From: Streptomyces ambofaciens ATCC 23877
Lineage (GTDB): Bacteria > Actinomycetota > Actinomycetes > Streptomycetales > Streptomycetaceae
DNA: 64,000 nt
Direction of reading: 5' to 3'
NCBI RefSeq assembly: GCF_001267885.1
Contig: NZ_CP012382.1
Span: 4,761,001 to 4,825,000, forward strand
The notes below the pieces were generated by a model, which was not told where the DNA came from, made no database searches, and was given only the letters and a program-made list of their open reading frames with translations. Both the position numbers and the translations under genes were made by a program. This document shows positions 18,537 to 28,140 of the stretch, one piece after another (position 1 is the stretch's first letter; each line of letters begins with the position of its first letter).

Positions 18537-19417
18537 GCCGCCGACGCCTGGGTCTCGCCGCGCCGGTGGATCTGGCGGAAGGTGAACTCGGCCAGGTCGT
18601 CGCCGGCGCGGAAGACCTCCGTGGTCTTCTCCGTCACGTCCTTGCCGTTGGTGAACCCGGCGATGGTGAAGTAGGCGTAGCGGCCGTAGGAGTTGGTGGT
18701 GGAGCGGCAGACGGCGCCGGTGCAGAAGGACTTCACCCCGCCGCCGGACAGGGAGCGGATGATGCTCTTCTTGTCGGCCTGCTGCTTGGCCCGGAGGGCC
18801 TTGGCCTCGGTGTCGAAGACGGCCACGCCAACCGTCACCGCGGTGTCGCCCTCGGTGTAGGTGACGCGCATCAGGCGGGTGCAGTCGTTGTCGGCGAGCA
18901 CCTTCGGGAGCGTCTTCTGGGCCGCGGAGCCGCAGGTCCGGGTGTCGGCCGTCGGGCCCTTCTTGTAGACCGTCTCGCCCATGGTCAGCTGCGTGCCCGT
19001 GAAGAGCAGGTCAGGGCTGAGCGGGGCCTTGTCCTTCTTGGCGCTGGAGATGAAGTCCTTGGGGTCCAGCGGCGGCGGGGCGCTGGTCGGGGCGAACGAC
19101 GGGGTCGCGTCGGTCGCGCTGGGTATGTCCGCCGTCGCGGGGAGCTGCGAGGAGGGGCCGTCCGAGGCCTGCCCGGTGCCGTTCGCCGAGACCACCGCCA
19201 CGGCGACGGCACCGGCGATCGCCACCGTGGCCAGCGCACCACCGCCGACGAAGAGCAGGCGGCGCCGTTTGGCGCGGGCCTCGGAGGCCTCGGCGAGGGC
19301 CGCCCAGTCCGGGGAGTTGTCGCCCTCGCCACTGTTCCAGGGCTGCTGCTGCGGCTGCTGCGATTGCGGTTTCCAGGGATCCCACTGCGACTGAGGTCCC
19401 CCCTGCCCAAAGCTCAT
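18524..19417 (-). CDS. membrane-anchored protein of unknown function
   Basis: No family recognised. It has 297 residues. A Gln/Pro-rich N-terminus (residues 1-35) precedes a basic RAKRRRLLF, then one transmembrane helix (about 55-78), then a Ser/Pro/Thr-rich linker and an extracellular domain of about 170 residues with four cysteines that could form two disulfides (TRTCGS, DNDCTR, SFCTGAVCRS). The topology is N-in, C-out. ATG at 19417 is chosen because TAAGAT (19425-19430, minus strand) lies 7 nt before it and there is no Shine-Dalgarno; ATG at 19426 lies inside that element. It is divergent from the GT87 gene. Confidence 0.8.
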   Translation of the reverse strand: MSFGQGGPQSQWDPWKPQSQQPQQQPWNSGEGDNSPDWAALAEASEARAKRRRLLFVGGGALATVAIAGAVAVAVVSANGTGQASDGPSSQLPATADIPSATDATPSFAPTSAPPPLDPKDFISSAKKDKAPLSPDLLFTGTQLTMGETVYKKGPTADTRTCGSAAQKTLPKVLADNDCTRLMRVTYTEGDTAVTVGVAVFDTEAKALRAKQQADKKSIIRSLSGGGVKSFCTGAVCRSTTNSYGRYAYFTIAGFTNGKDVTEKTTEVFRAGDDLAEFTFRQIHRRGETQASAAAEG

Positions 19418-19491
19418 GGGCCGCATCTTAGACGGGCCCAGGGGCGTGCTGGTGCGGCTCCCGGCGCCGGGCAGCGCCTAGCGTTCCGTCC

Positions 19492-20697
19492 ATGCGGACG
19501 GGCAAAAACGACATCTCCGGGTGGTTGGTGCGACCGGCGAGCGGGCATCTGTGGGCGGTGCTCGTGACGGTGCTGGCGGTCACCGTGGCGCACGCGGCGC
19601 GCGTGACCTCGGACGGCGGGATGGACAACGCGATCGTCGTGCGGGCCGCCCGCACCTGGCTGGCCGGCGGCTCCCCGTACGACGACCCCCACTTCCTGTA
19701 CTTCCCGAGCGCGGTCCTCGCCGCCGCCCCGCAGGCCCTGCTGCCCCCGGACGTGCTGCGGGTGCTGGCGCCGTGCGCGGTGACGGTGCTGCTGGCGCTG
19801 GCCTGGGCCGGTGCGCTGCGGCTGCACCGCGTACCGCTGCGCAGCCGGCTCGCGGTCCTCGGGCTGACCGGGCTCGCGACGGGCTTCGCGCCGTTCGGGC
19901 ACCTGGTGCGCCTCGGCAACTGGACGGTGACGGCGGCGGCGGCCCTGCCGCTGGCCCTGCTGCTGGCCGGGCGGGGGAGGTGGACCGCGGCGGGCGCGGT
20001 CATCGGTGCCGCCGTGGCGCTCAAGCCGCTGCTCGCGCCCGTGTGCCTGCTCCTGCTGTTCGCCGGGCGGTGGCGGGCGCTGGCGGCGGCGGTGGCGGTG
20101 CCGGCGCTCGCCTGCGGTGCCGCCGCGCTGCTGATGCCCGACCCGGCCGGCTTCCTCACCCGCACCCTGCCCTTCCTGCTCCACGGCGACGACGGCTTCG
20201 TACGGCTCTACGAGGCATCCCCGGCCGCCGTGCTGCCCCGCCTGGGCGTCCCCGGGGGGATCGCCCAGGGAGCCGCGGTGGTGGCCGCCGGTGCCGGGGT
20301 GCTGTGCGCGTACGTCCGCTGGCGCCGCGCCGACCCCGGCCCGCTGCGGCTCGCGGAGACCGCCGCGGGCCTGATGCTCTCGGCGTTCCTCGTCTCCCGG
20401 CCCTCCTACGACCACTACCTCCTGGTCGTCCTGCCGCTGCTGCTCGCCGGGCTGCCGTACGCCGGCGCGGTGGCCCGGGGGCCCTGGTTCTGGATCGCCC
20501 TGGTGCCCCAGGTACCGGGGCTGACCTGGCCCTGGCTGGAGTCGGGGCGGCGGCGGGCCTTCAAGGACGCGTTCACGCTGTGCGTGCTGGCGGTGGCGGT
20601 CGCCCGGCGGGCCGGGGCCGGTACGGTGGGAGACGACGATCACGTGGGCGCCGGACGGGCGCCGGAGCCCGCGCGGGCCCCGGCGGCTCCGTTTTGA
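19492..20697 (+). CDS. GT87-like integral membrane glycosyltransferase
   Basis: Probable polyprenol-phosphate-sugar-dependent mannosyltransferase-like enzyme (GT-C fold, DUF2029/GT87). It has 401 residues with about ten hydrophobic helices. The first luminal loop after helix 1 holds the acidic pair in [11 protein letters not shown], where GT-C enzymes carry a catalytic Asp. [12 protein letters not shown] and a conserved [16 protein letters not shown] near the C-terminus fit GT87 members. TAGCGT ends 7 nt before the ATG with no Shine-Dalgarno, so it is probably leaderless. The substrate is not known. The C-terminal 30 residues are low complexity. Confidence 0.75.
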   Translation: MRTGKNDISGWLVRPASGHLWAVLVTVLAVTVAHAARVTSDGGMDNAIVVRAARTWLAGGSPYDDPHFLYFPSAVLAAAPQALLPPDVLRVLAPCAVTVLLALAWAGALRLHRVPLRSRLAVLGLTGLATGFAPFGHLVRLGNWTVTAAAALPLALLLAGRGRWTAAGAVIGAAVALKPLLAPVCLLLLFAGRWRALAAAVAVPALACGAAALLMPDPAGFLTRTLPFLLHGDDGFVRLYEASPAAVLPRLGVPGGIAQGAAVVAAGAGVLCAYVRWRRADPGPLRLAETAAGLMLSAFLVSRPSYDHYLLVVLPLLLAGLPYAGAVARGPWFWIALVPQVPGLTWPWLESGRRRAFKDAFTLCVLAVAVARRAGAGTVGDDDHVGAGRAPEPARAPAAPF

Positions 20698-20723
20698 CCC
20701 GGCCGTGGGACCCCGGGTATTCT
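20694..20723 (+). promoter_or_regulatory. rplM-rpsI promoter
   Basis: TTGACC (20694-20699) and TATTCT (20718-20723) are 18 nt apart, a near-consensus vegetative promoter. The -35 overlaps the stop codon of the glycosyltransferase gene. The leader to rplM is about 175 nt. Confidence 0.65.
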
Positions 20724-20905
20724 GCACAGTCGTATGTGTATTGGCTTGCTCATTCTCACGTGAGGGGCCCTTACACCGGTCCACCGGGACCGATGACCAG
20801 CGACCAGCACGCGGTATGCGTCACCGCAGTGCGGTCAGGGCTGTCGTGATCGTCTTCGGTGACCAATGTCAGGACCACTCACTGAAGAAGCGAAGGCTAC
20901 GAACC

Positions 20906-21349
20906 GTGCGTACGTACAGCCCCAAGCCCGGCGATGTGACCCGCCAGTGGCACGTCATCGACGCTCAGGACGTCGTCCTGGGTCGTCTGGCCACCACTGC
21001 GGCCTCCATCCTGCGCGGCAAGCACAAGCCGATCTACGCGCCCCACGTCGACACCGGTGACTTCGTCATCATCATCAACGCCGACAAGGTGCACCTCTCC
21101 GGCAACAAGCGGACCCAGAAGATGGCGTACCGCCACTCCGGGTACCCGGGCGGCCTGCGCTCCGTGCGCTACGACGAGCTGCTCGACAAGAACCCGGAGA
21201 AGGCCGTCGAGAAGGCCATCAAGGGCATGCTCCCGAAGAACTCCCTGGGCCGTCAGATGCTCTCGAAGCTGAAGGTCTACAAGGGTGACCAGCACCCGCA
21301 CGGCGCGCAGCAGCCGCAGCCGTTCGAGATCACCCAGGTCGCGCAGTAG
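20906..21349 (+). CDS. rplM: 50S ribosomal protein L13
   Basis: L13 is an early-binding 50S protein. It has 147 residues from a GTG start ([20 protein letters not shown]), with GAAGG 9-10 nt upstream. The signature [15 protein letters not shown] and the late [15 protein letters not shown] are intact. Open frames further upstream have no ribosome site. It forms the universal rplM-rpsI pair with a 42-nt gap. Confidence 0.97.
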   Translation: MRTYSPKPGDVTRQWHVIDAQDVVLGRLATTAASILRGKHKPIYAPHVDTGDFVIIINADKVHLSGNKRTQKMAYRHSGYPGGLRSVRYDELLDKNPEKAVEKAIKGMLPKNSLGRQMLSKLKVYKGDQHPHGAQQPQPFEITQVAQ

Positions 21350-21391
21350 TTCCGGCCACCCCCTAAGACTGAAGAGAATCTGAGGAGCATC

Positions 21392-21904
21392 GTGGCCGAG
21401 ACCACTGCCGAGCAGCCGCTCGAAGAGATCGACATCGACAGCTACACCACCGAGTCCGAGGTGCCCGTCGAGGGCGAGTACACCTCGGAGTCCATGGCCT
21501 CCGCCTTCGGCGAGCCCCAGCCGGCCGCCGGCCTGGGCCGTCGCAAGAACGCCATCGCCCGTGTCCGGATCGTCCCGGGCACCGGCAAGTGGAAGATCAA
21601 CGGCCGCACCCTCGAGGACTACTTCCCGAACAAGGTGCACCAGCAGGAAGTCAACGAGCCCTTCAAGGTGCTCGAGCTCGAGGGCCGTTACGACATCATC
21701 GCCCGCATCGCGGGTGGCGGCGTCTCCGGCCAGGCCGGTGCGCTCCGTCTCGGTGTCGCCCGCGCCCTGAACGAGGCCGACGTGGACAACAACCGCGGCG
21801 CCCTCAAGAAGGCCGGCTTCCTGCGCCGCGACGACCGCGCGGTCGAGCGGAAGAAGGCCGGTCTGAAGAAGGCCCGCAAGGCTCCGCAGTACAGCAAGCG
21901 CTAA
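21392..21904 (+). CDS. rpsI: 30S ribosomal protein S9, with acidic N-terminal extension
   Basis: S9 of the head; its C-terminal tail reaches P-site tRNA. It has 170 residues, about 40 more than E. coli. The excess is an acidic N-terminus rich in Glu and Thr (residues 1-45). The core starts at [31 protein letters not shown] and the basic [12 protein letters not shown] end are typical. GAGGAG precedes the GTG. It ends at a perfect terminator. Confidence 0.97.
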   Translation: MAETTAEQPLEEIDIDSYTTESEVPVEGEYTSESMASAFGEPQPAAGLGRRKNAIARVRIVPGTGKWKINGRTLEDYFPNKVHQQEVNEPFKVLELEGRYDIIARIAGGGVSGQAGALRLGVARALNEADVDNNRGALKKAGFLRRDDRAVERKKAGLKKARKAPQYSKR

Positions 21905-21922
21905 GCTTCGCTGCCTGTACTC

Positions 21923-21964
21923 CGAACGCCCCGGCGGCACGCCACTGTGCTGCCGGGGCGTTCG
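21923..21964 (+). terminator. terminator after rpsI
   Basis: Arms 21923-21940 and 21947-21964 pair over about 18 bp (one G-U) with a 6-nt loop, followed by TTTAT. It is the best terminator in the window. Confidence 0.88.
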
Positions 21965-21996
21965 TTTATCCCCGTCGTTGGGCGTATAACGGCACA

Positions 21997-22020
21997 AGAC
22001 GTTCAGACGTTCAGACGTTC
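21997..22020 (+). repeat. three tandem copies of AGACGTTC upstream of glmM
   Basis: The 8-mer AGACGTTC is repeated exactly three times. It lies 130 nt before glmM, just after TATAAC (21985-21990), which could be a -10 element. The role is unknown; it could be a regulator-binding array. Confidence 0.6.
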
Positions 22021-22151
22021 AGAAGCTCCAATGCTTGTGTGATCGGATGGTCGGGCGGTGCGTTGCGACGCGCGGCCGTGACCACGGGAGCCGACCGTGC
22101 GGGCCGCACTAGCGGCCGGTTCCCGGAATTGACGTTTCCTCAGGAGGACAA

Positions 22152-23510
22152 GTGGGACGACTCTTCGGCACGGACGGCGTGCGCGGTGTCGCCAACGCGG
22201 ATCTGACGGCCGAGCTGGCGCTCGGGCTCTCCGTCGCCGCGGCGCATGTACTGGCCGAGGCGGGCACCTTCGCCGGACACCGGCCGACCGCCGTGGTCGG
22301 CCGGGACCCGCGCGCCTCCGGGGAGTTCCTGGAAGCCGCCGTGGTCGCCGGTCTGGCCAGCGCCGGTGTGGACGTGCTGCGGGTCGGCGTGCTGCCGACG
22401 CCCGCGGTGGCCCACCTCACCGGCGCGCTCGGCGCCGACCTCGGCGTGATGCTCTCCGCGAGCCACAACGCCATGCCCGACAACGGCATCAAGTTCTTCG
22501 CCCGCGGCGGCCACAAGCTCGCCGACGAGCTGGAGGACCGCATCGAGTCCGTCTACGCCGAGCACCGCACGGGCGCCCCCTGGGAGCGCCCGACCGGCGG
22601 CGGCGTGGGCCGGGTGCGGGACTACGACGAGGGGCTCGACCAGTACGTCGCCCACCTCGTCGGCGTCCTCCCGAACCGCCTCGACGGGCTGAAGATCGTC
22701 CTCGACGAGGCGCACGGCGCGGCCCACCGGGTCTCGCCCGAGGCCTTCGCGCGGGCCGGGGCCGAGGTCGTCACCATCGGTGCCGTGCCGGACGGCCTCA
22801 ACATCAACGACGGCTGCGGCTCGACCCACCTCGACCTGCTCAAGGCCGCCGTCGTCGAGCACGGCGCCGACCTGGGCATCGCGCACGACGGCGACGCCGA
22901 CCGCTGCCTGGCCGTGGACCACACCGGCGCGGAGGTGGACGGCGACCAGATCCTGGCCGTGCTCGCGCTGGCGATGCGCGAGCGCGAGGCGCTGCGGTCC
23001 GACACCGTGGTGGCGACCGTCATGTCCAACCTGGGCTTCAAGCTCGCCATGGAGCGCGAGGGCATCCAGTTCGTGCAGACCGGCGTCGGCGACCGGTACG
23101 TCCTGGAGGAGATGAAGGCCAAGGGCTACGCCCTCGGGGGCGAGCAGTCCGGGCACGTCATCATCCTCGACCACGCCACCACCGGCGACGGCACGCTGAC
23201 CGGCCTGATGCTGGCGGCGCGGGTCGCGCAGACCGGCCGTACCCTCCAGGACCTCGCGTCCGTGATGGAGCGGCTGCCGCAGGTGCTGATCAACGTGCCG
23301 GACGTGGACAAGTCGCGGGTGACGACCTCCGCGGAGCTCGCGACCGCCGTCGCGGAGTCGGAGCGGGAGCTCGGCAGCACCGGCCGGGTGCTGCTGCGTC
23401 CGTCGGGGACCGAGCCGCTGGTGCGGGTCATGGTCGAGGCGGCGGACATCGAGCAGGCCCGGTCGGTGGCCGGGCGGCTGGCCGACGCGGTGAAGTCCGC
23501 GCTGGGCTAG
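22152..23510 (+). CDS. glmM: phosphoglucosamine mutase
   Basis: Converts glucosamine-6-phosphate to glucosamine-1-phosphate for peptidoglycan precursor UDP-GlcNAc. It has 452 residues. The phosphoserine loop is [16 protein letters not shown] near residues 102-117; the Mg loop is [13 protein letters not shown]; and the C-terminal phosphate site is [19 protein letters not shown] start with CAGGAGG at good spacing. glmS, the preceding step, lies 2.2 kb downstream in the same orientation. Confidence 0.98.
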   Translation: MGRLFGTDGVRGVANADLTAELALGLSVAAAHVLAEAGTFAGHRPTAVVGRDPRASGEFLEAAVVAGLASAGVDVLRVGVLPTPAVAHLTGALGADLGVMLSASHNAMPDNGIKFFARGGHKLADELEDRIESVYAEHRTGAPWERPTGGGVGRVRDYDEGLDQYVAHLVGVLPNRLDGLKIVLDEAHGAAHRVSPEAFARAGAEVVTIGAVPDGLNINDGCGSTHLDLLKAAVVEHGADLGIAHDGDADRCLAVDHTGAEVDGDQILAVLALAMREREALRSDTVVATVMSNLGFKLAMEREGIQFVQTGVGDRYVLEEMKAKGYALGGEQSGHVIILDHATTGDGTLTGLMLAARVAQTGRTLQDLASVMERLPQVLINVPDVDKSRVTTSAELATAVAESERELGSTGRVLLRPSGTEPLVRVMVEAADIEQARSVAGRLADAVKSALG

Positions 23511-23525
23511 CGGGAAGCGGACGTG

Positions 23526-23560
23526 ACGCGAGGGGCGGCCTTCGGGCCGCCCCTTCGCGT
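23526..23560. terminator. bidirectional terminator between glmM and coaA
   Basis: The stem ACGCGAGGGGCGGCC with GGCCGCCCCTTCGCGT has one bulge and a TTCG loop. It lies between convergent genes and reads as a terminator both ways. Confidence 0.8.
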
Positions 23561-23581
23561 TCCGCCGGGCGGGGCGCGGTG

Positions 23582-24571
23582 TCACAGCTTGCGCAGGCTG
23601 AGCCGCTGCACCTTGTGGTCGGGGCCCTTGCGCAGGATCAGGGTGGCCCGGCCGCGGGTCGGTGCCACGTTCTCCACCAGGTTGGGCTTGTTGATGGTGC
23701 GCCAGGTGGTGCGGGCGTAGTCGAGCGCCTCCTCCTCGGACACCTGGGTGTACCTGCGGAAGTACGAGGACGGGTTCTGGAAGGCGGTCGCGCGCAGCTT
23801 GCGGAAGCGGCTGAGGTACCAGCGCTCGATGTCCTCGGTGCGGGCGTCGACGTACACGCTGAAGTCGAAGTAGTCGGCGAGCCCGACCCGGGTGCGGCCG
23901 TCCTTGCCGGGCAGCGCGGGCTGGAGCACGTTGAGGCCCTCGACGATCAGGATGTCGGGACGGCGCACGACGAGCCTCTGGTCCGGGACGATGTCGTAGA
24001 TGAGGTGGGAGTAGACCGGGGCGGTCACCTCGGCCTTGCCCGCCTTGATGTCGGCGACGAACCGGGTGAGGGCCCGGCGGTCGTACGACTCGGGGAAGCC
24101 CTTGCGGGACATCAGGCCGCGGTCCTGGAGCTCCCTGGTGGGCAGCAGGAAACCGTCGGTCGTGACCAGCTCCACGCGCGGATGCTCGGGCCAGCGCGAC
24201 AGCAGCGCCTGGAGCAGCCGGGCGACGGTGGACTTGCCGACCGCGACCGAGCCGGCGACCCCTATGACGAAGGGGGTGCCCGACTGGGAGCCCTGTTCAC
24301 CGAGGAAGGTGTTCAGCGCGCCGCGCAGGCCGTCGGTGGCGCCGACGTAGAGGTTGAGGAGCCGGGACAGCGGGAGGTAGATGTCCCGCACCTCGTCGAG
24401 GTCGATGACGTCGCCGAGGCCGCGCAGCTTCTCGACCTCCTCGGCGGTCAGCGGCAGCGGCGTCTTGTCGCGCAGCGCGCTCCACTCGGGGCGGGTGAGG
24501 TCGACGTAGGGAGTCGCCTCCGGCCGCTGCCGGTGGGCGCTCCGGGGCATCGAGGGGACCGGAGAGATCAC
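23582..24571 (-). CDS. coaA: type I pantothenate kinase
   Basis: Phosphorylates pantothenate, the first step of coenzyme A synthesis. It has 329 residues from GTG 24571; ATG at 24550 would give 322. Walker A is [12 protein letters not shown] near residues 103-115. [23 protein letters not shown] and the pantothenate-site [10 protein letters not shown] match bacterial CoaA. There is no Shine-Dalgarno for either start. It is convergent with glmM. Confidence 0.94.
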   Translation of the reverse strand: MISPVPSMPRSAHRQRPEATPYVDLTRPEWSALRDKTPLPLTAEEVEKLRGLGDVIDLDEVRDIYLPLSRLLNLYVGATDGLRGALNTFLGEQGSQSGTPFVIGVAGSVAVGKSTVARLLQALLSRWPEHPRVELVTTDGFLLPTRELQDRGLMSRKGFPESYDRRALTRFVADIKAGKAEVTAPVYSHLIYDIVPDQRLVVRRPDILIVEGLNVLQPALPGKDGRTRVGLADYFDFSVYVDARTEDIERWYLSRFRKLRATAFQNPSSYFRRYTQVSEEEALDYARTTWRTINKPNLVENVAPTRGRATLILRKGPDHKVQRLSLRKL

Positions 24572-24712
24572 AGTCCATTGTTAACGGAGTTCGAACGCGG
24601 CGGCGGGTGGGGTGTGTCACGCCCGGCCGCGCCGTGTCCGCGGATGATCACGCCGGTGTCACGGTTCGGGTACCGGGTGGTACAGCGGTGACCGGCTGTC
24701 AGTTCCCTGTGC

Positions 24713-24718
24713 GTACAG
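24713..24718 (+). promoter_or_regulatory. -10 candidate for the lipoprotein gene
   Basis: TACAGT lies 52 nt before the GTG start. No good -35 is seen. The leader would carry GGAAGAGAG as ribosome site. Confidence 0.3.
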
Positions 24719-24769
24719 TGCTCGCACATACGTGCGGACCCTCCGCCGTCCGGAAGAGAGAAACCCAAC

Positions 24770-25552
24770 GTGAGACTGACCGCCGTCCGCCGTACCGCCC
24801 TCGCGGCCTCCGCCGCCGCCCTGGCCCTGCTCGTCACCGCCTGCGGCGGCTCCTCCGACGACGACGGCACGTCCGACGAGGGCAAGAACGGCGACACCTC
24901 CTCGGCGGCCCCCGCGGCGGCCGAGGCGCTCAGCGCCGCGGAGCTGGAGAAGGCGGCCCTGGCGCAGGCGGACGTCAAGAACGGCAAGGTCACCGAGGCG
25001 TCGGCGACGGACGACATCGCGAAGGACAAGGTCAAGGCGGAGAAGGCGGAGTGCCAGGCGCTCGCCCTCGCCGAGACCGGCGTCCCCCTGGGCGAGCCGG
25101 CGGCGACCGTGAAGCGGTCCTGGACGGAGGGGCCGAAGAAGCCCTCCGCGGACGCGGCGACCGAGGAGGCCATCGGTGACGCCTTCGACCTGGACAAGGC
25201 GCTGGTGACGCTGGCCACCTACGAAGACGGCGGCGCCGAGACGGTCCTCGCGGACGTGAAGAAGGCCGCCGGCGCCTGCGCCGGGGGGTTCGCCTTCACC
25301 GCCATGGGTGAGCAGGCGAAGATCGCCAAGGTCGCCGAGGACAAGGCGCCCGGCGGTGCCGACGAGGCGGTCGCGATGACCATGACGATGACCGGCGACG
25401 ACGGCGACGCGTTCCCGGTCAAGGTGGTCGTCACCCGTAAGGGCTCCACCGTCGTCTCCTTCACCGTCCTCAACCTCGCCTCCGCGGGCACCGGCAAGGA
25501 CTTCCCGTTCCCCACGGAGATCAGCGACGCCCAGCTCGCCAAGCTCGGCTGA
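24770..25552 (+). CDS. secreted lipoprotein of unknown function
   Basis: 260 residues with a clear lipoprotein signal: basic MRLTAVRRT, hydrophobic helix (10-22) and the lipobox LVTAC with Cys at residue 24. A Ser/Asp/Gly-rich linker follows, then an Ala/Lys/Glu-rich domain of about 200 residues with two further cysteines (ECQAL and GACAGG), possibly a disulfide. No enzymatic motif is visible. GTG start with GGAAGAGAG upstream. It lies between coaA (divergent) and glmS and ends at a strong terminator. A sensory or envelope role can only be guessed. Confidence 0.85.
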   Translation: MRLTAVRRTALAASAAALALLVTACGGSSDDDGTSDEGKNGDTSSAAPAAAEALSAAELEKAALAQADVKNGKVTEASATDDIAKDKVKAEKAECQALALAETGVPLGEPAATVKRSWTEGPKKPSADAATEEAIGDAFDLDKALVTLATYEDGGAETVLADVKKAAGACAGGFAFTAMGEQAKIAKVAEDKAPGGADEAVAMTMTMTGDDGDAFPVKVVVTRKGSTVVSFTVLNLASAGTGKDFPFPTEISDAQLAKLG

Positions 25553-25585
25553 GGACACCGCCGAGCCGCCGCACGCGGTGCACCG

Positions 25586-25623
25586 AAGTTCCCACCGGGG
25601 CGTTCGTACCCCGGTGGGAATTT
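25586..25623 (+). terminator. terminator after the lipoprotein gene
   Basis: The 15-bp stem 25586-25600 with 25609-25623 has one G-U pair and an 8-nt loop. It lies 33 nt after the stop and its 3' arm ends in TTT. Confidence 0.82.
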
Positions 25624-25681
25624 CCGATTTCGGGCATGGGAAGGCCGGTTCGGGACCCGAACTGATCGTAGGCTGCCGGTC

Positions 25682-27529
25682 ATGTGTGGAATCGTGGGAT
25701 ACGTGGGGTCTCAGTCGGCGCTCGATGTCGTACTGGCCGGACTGAAGCGGCTCGAGTACCGGGGATACGACTCGGCGGGCATCGCCGTGCTCGCGGACGG
25801 CGGCCTCGCCACCGCCAAGCGCGCCGGGAAACTCGTCAACCTGGACAAGGAACTGTCCGAACGGCCCCTGCCGACCGCCGCGACCGGCATCGGCCACACA
25901 CGCTGGGCCACGCACGGGGGCCCGACCGACGCCAACGCCCACCCGCACCTCGACAACGCGGGCCGGGTGGCCGTGGTCCACAACGGCATCATCGAGAACT
26001 TCGCGCCGCTGCGGGACGAGCTGGCGGAACGCGGCCACGAACTGGCCTCCGAGACCGACACCGAGGTCGTCGCCCACCTGCTCGCCGAGGAGTTCTCCGC
26101 CTGCGCCGACCTCGCCGAGGCGATGCGGCTGGTGTGCCGGCGGCTGGAGGGCGCGTTCACGCTGGTCGCGGTGCACGCGGACGCGCCGGACGTGGTCGTG
26201 GGCGCGCGCCGCAACTCGCCGCTCGTGGTGGGCGTCGGGGAGGGCGAGTCCTTCCTCGCCTCGGACGTCGCGGCCTTCATCGCGCACACCCGGGACGCCA
26301 TCGAGCTGGGCCAGGACCAGGTGGTGGAGCTGCGCAGGGACGGCGTGACCGTCACCGGCTTCGACGGCACCCCGGCCGACGTCCGCTCCTACCACGTCGA
26401 CTGGGACGCCTCGGCCGCCGAGAAGGGCGGCTACGACTACTTCATGCTCAAGGAGATCGCCGAGCAGCCGAAGGCCGTCGCCGACACGCTGCTGGGCCGC
26501 GTGGACGGTTCCGGCACGCTCAGCCTCGACGAGGTGCGCATCCCCGCGAGCGTGCTCCGGGAGGTCGACAAGGTCGTCATCGTCGCGTGCGGTACGGCCT
26601 TCCACGCCGGGCTGATCGCGAAGTACGCCATCGAGCACTGGACGCGGGTGCCCTGCGAGGTGGAGCTGGCCAGCGAGTTCCGCTACCGCGACCCGATCCT
26701 CGACCAGCAGACCCTGGTGGTCGCCATCTCCCAGTCCGGCGAGACCATGGACACCCTGATGGCCCTGCGCCACGCCCGCGAGCAGGGCGCCAAGGTGCTG
26801 GCCATCTGCAACACCAACGGCTCCACCATCCCGCGCGAGTCCGACGCCGTGCTCTACACGCACGCCGGCCCCGAGGTCGCCGTCGCCTCCACCAAGGCCT
26901 TCCTCACCCAGCTGGTGGCCTGCTACCTGGTCGCCCTCTACCTCGGACAGGTGCGCGGCACGAAGTACGGGGACGAGATCCGCGACGTCATCCGCGACCT
27001 CTCGCAGATCGCCGGCGCGGTGGAACGGGTCCTGGAGACCATGGAACCGGTACGGGAACTCGCCCGCTCCCTCGCCCACAAGAACACGGTGCTGTTCCTG
27101 GGCCGCCACGTCGGTCATCCCGTCGCTCTCGAAGGCGCCCTGAAGCTCAAGGAGCTGGCGTACATGCACGCCGAGGGCTTCGCGGCGGGGGAGCTGAAGC
27201 ACGGGCCGATCGCGCTGATCGAGGAGGACCTGCCGGTCGTCGTGGTGGTCCCGTCGCCGCGCGGGCGCTCGGTCCTGCACGACAAGATCGTGTCCAACAT
27301 CCAGGAGATCCGGGCCAGGGGCGCCCGCACCATCGTCATCGCCGAGGAGGGCGACGAGGCGGTCGTCCCCTACGCCGACCACCTGGTCCGCATCCCGGTC
27401 ACGCCGACCCTGCTCCAGCCGCTGGTGGCGACGGTGCCGCTGCAGGTCTTCGCCTGCGAGCTGGCGACCGCCCGGGGCAACGAGGTGGACCAGCCGCGGA
27501 ACCTGGCCAAGTCGGTGACGGTGGAGTAG
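25682..27529 (+). CDS. glmS: glutamine-fructose-6-phosphate aminotransferase
   Basis: Makes glucosamine-6-phosphate from fructose-6-phosphate and glutamine. It has 615 residues. The N-terminal nucleophile Cys follows the initiator Met (MCGIVGYVG). The glutaminase part includes HTRWATHGGPTDANAHPH; two SIS domains begin near 290 (VACGTAFHAGLIAKY, SQSGETMDTLMAL); and the C-terminus is NLAKSVTVE. TAGGCT (25669-25674) ends 7 nt before the ATG with no Shine-Dalgarno, so it is probably leaderless. No DasR site was found nearby. A heptamer repeat follows the stop. Confidence 0.98.
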   Translation: MCGIVGYVGSQSALDVVLAGLKRLEYRGYDSAGIAVLADGGLATAKRAGKLVNLDKELSERPLPTAATGIGHTRWATHGGPTDANAHPHLDNAGRVAVVHNGIIENFAPLRDELAERGHELASETDTEVVAHLLAEEFSACADLAEAMRLVCRRLEGAFTLVAVHADAPDVVVGARRNSPLVVGVGEGESFLASDVAAFIAHTRDAIELGQDQVVELRRDGVTVTGFDGTPADVRSYHVDWDASAAEKGGYDYFMLKEIAEQPKAVADTLLGRVDGSGTLSLDEVRIPASVLREVDKVVIVACGTAFHAGLIAKYAIEHWTRVPCEVELASEFRYRDPILDQQTLVVAISQSGETMDTLMALRHAREQGAKVLAICNTNGSTIPRESDAVLYTHAGPEVAVASTKAFLTQLVACYLVALYLGQVRGTKYGDEIRDVIRDLSQIAGAVERVLETMEPVRELARSLAHKNTVLFLGRHVGHPVALEGALKLKELAYMHAEGFAAGELKHGPIALIEEDLPVVVVVPSPRGRSVLHDKIVSNIQEIRARGARTIVIAEEGDEAVVPYADHLVRIPVTPTLLQPLVATVPLQVFACELATARGNEVDQPRNLAKSVTVE

Positions 27530-27533
27530 GCCC

Positions 27534-27610
27534 GTCAGCCGTCAGCCGTCAGCCGTCAGTCGTCAGCCGTCAGCGGTCAGCGGTCAGCCGTCAGCGGTCA
27601 GCCGTCAGCC
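27534..27610 (+). repeat. heptamer tandem repeat, 11 units of GTCAGCC type
   Basis: Eleven contiguous 7-mers: GTCAGCC (seven), GTCAGCG (three) and GTCAGTC (one), with a decayed twelfth GTCGGCG at 27611-27617. It starts 4 nt after the glmS stop. It runs into the 3' end of the minus-strand ASCH gene and supplies that gene's stop codon (27605-27607). Confidence 0.97.
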
Positions 27611-28066
27611 GTCGGCGGGGCGGAGATCCGCGACCAGGCGGAAGCGCTCCAGCACCGTGGGCGTGCCGTCGTCCACGGTGAACTCCGGGTCGTCCAGGGC
27701 CGCGCGCATCTCCTCGCCGTGCCAGAACCGCTCGTGACCGGCCCGCCACTCGGCCACGCCCGTGTACCCCTCGCCCTCGTCCCGCACGTGGGCGAGGTCG
27801 ACCCGGGCCAGCGGTACGACCCGCACCTCGGTCACCTCGACGACGGCGACGGGCCGGTCGTACGAGTCGACGACCACGGAGCGGTCGCCCACCGCCGGCA
27901 GCGGCTCCCCCGTGTGCTCGTGGTCGACGAGGAGTCCGGTCGTGGAGGTCTTCGACCCGTCGAGGATCGCGGCGACGAGCCGGTCCCGCAGGGGCCCGGG
28001 GAAGGCGAACTCCGCCCGGGGCAGGGAGGCGACGTCCGCGGGGGAGGAGGTGGGGTCCGGCGTCAT
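27605..28066 (-). CDS. ASCH-domain protein
   Basis: 153 residues. The ASCH fold (PUA-like, RNA-binding) is indicated by FPGPLRDRLVAAILDGSKTSTTGLL near residues 22-47, followed by VGDRSVVVDSYDRPVAVVEVTEVRVV. Family members are thought to act on RNA or modified nucleosides; no specific function is known for this one. ATG 28066 is chosen because TACGGT (28073-28078, minus strand) ends 6 nt before it, a leaderless arrangement. An earlier ATG at 28114 gives an unlikely Arg-rich lead. The stop codon lies inside the heptamer repeat, so the C-terminus may vary between strains. Confidence 0.8.
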   Translation of the reverse strand: MTPDPTSSPADVASLPRAEFAFPGPLRDRLVAAILDGSKTSTTGLLVDHEHTGEPLPAVGDRSVVVDSYDRPVAVVEVTEVRVVPLARVDLAHVRDEGEGYTGVAEWRAGHERFWHGEEMRAALDDPEFTVDDGTPTVLERFRLVADLRPADG

Positions 28067-28140
28067 GCGGTCACCGTAGCGACCCCGCCCCCGCGGCACA
28101 CCCCGCTCGCCCACTCCGCCCTACGCCCACCCCGCTCCGC

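Noticed and set aside
22000..25681. DasR operators near glmM and glmS
   Set aside because: I looked for the ACTGGTCTAGACCAGT-type motif upstream of both genes and saw none.
27534..27610. Possible CRISPR array
   Set aside because: The units are 7 bp and contiguous, with no spacers and no cas genes.
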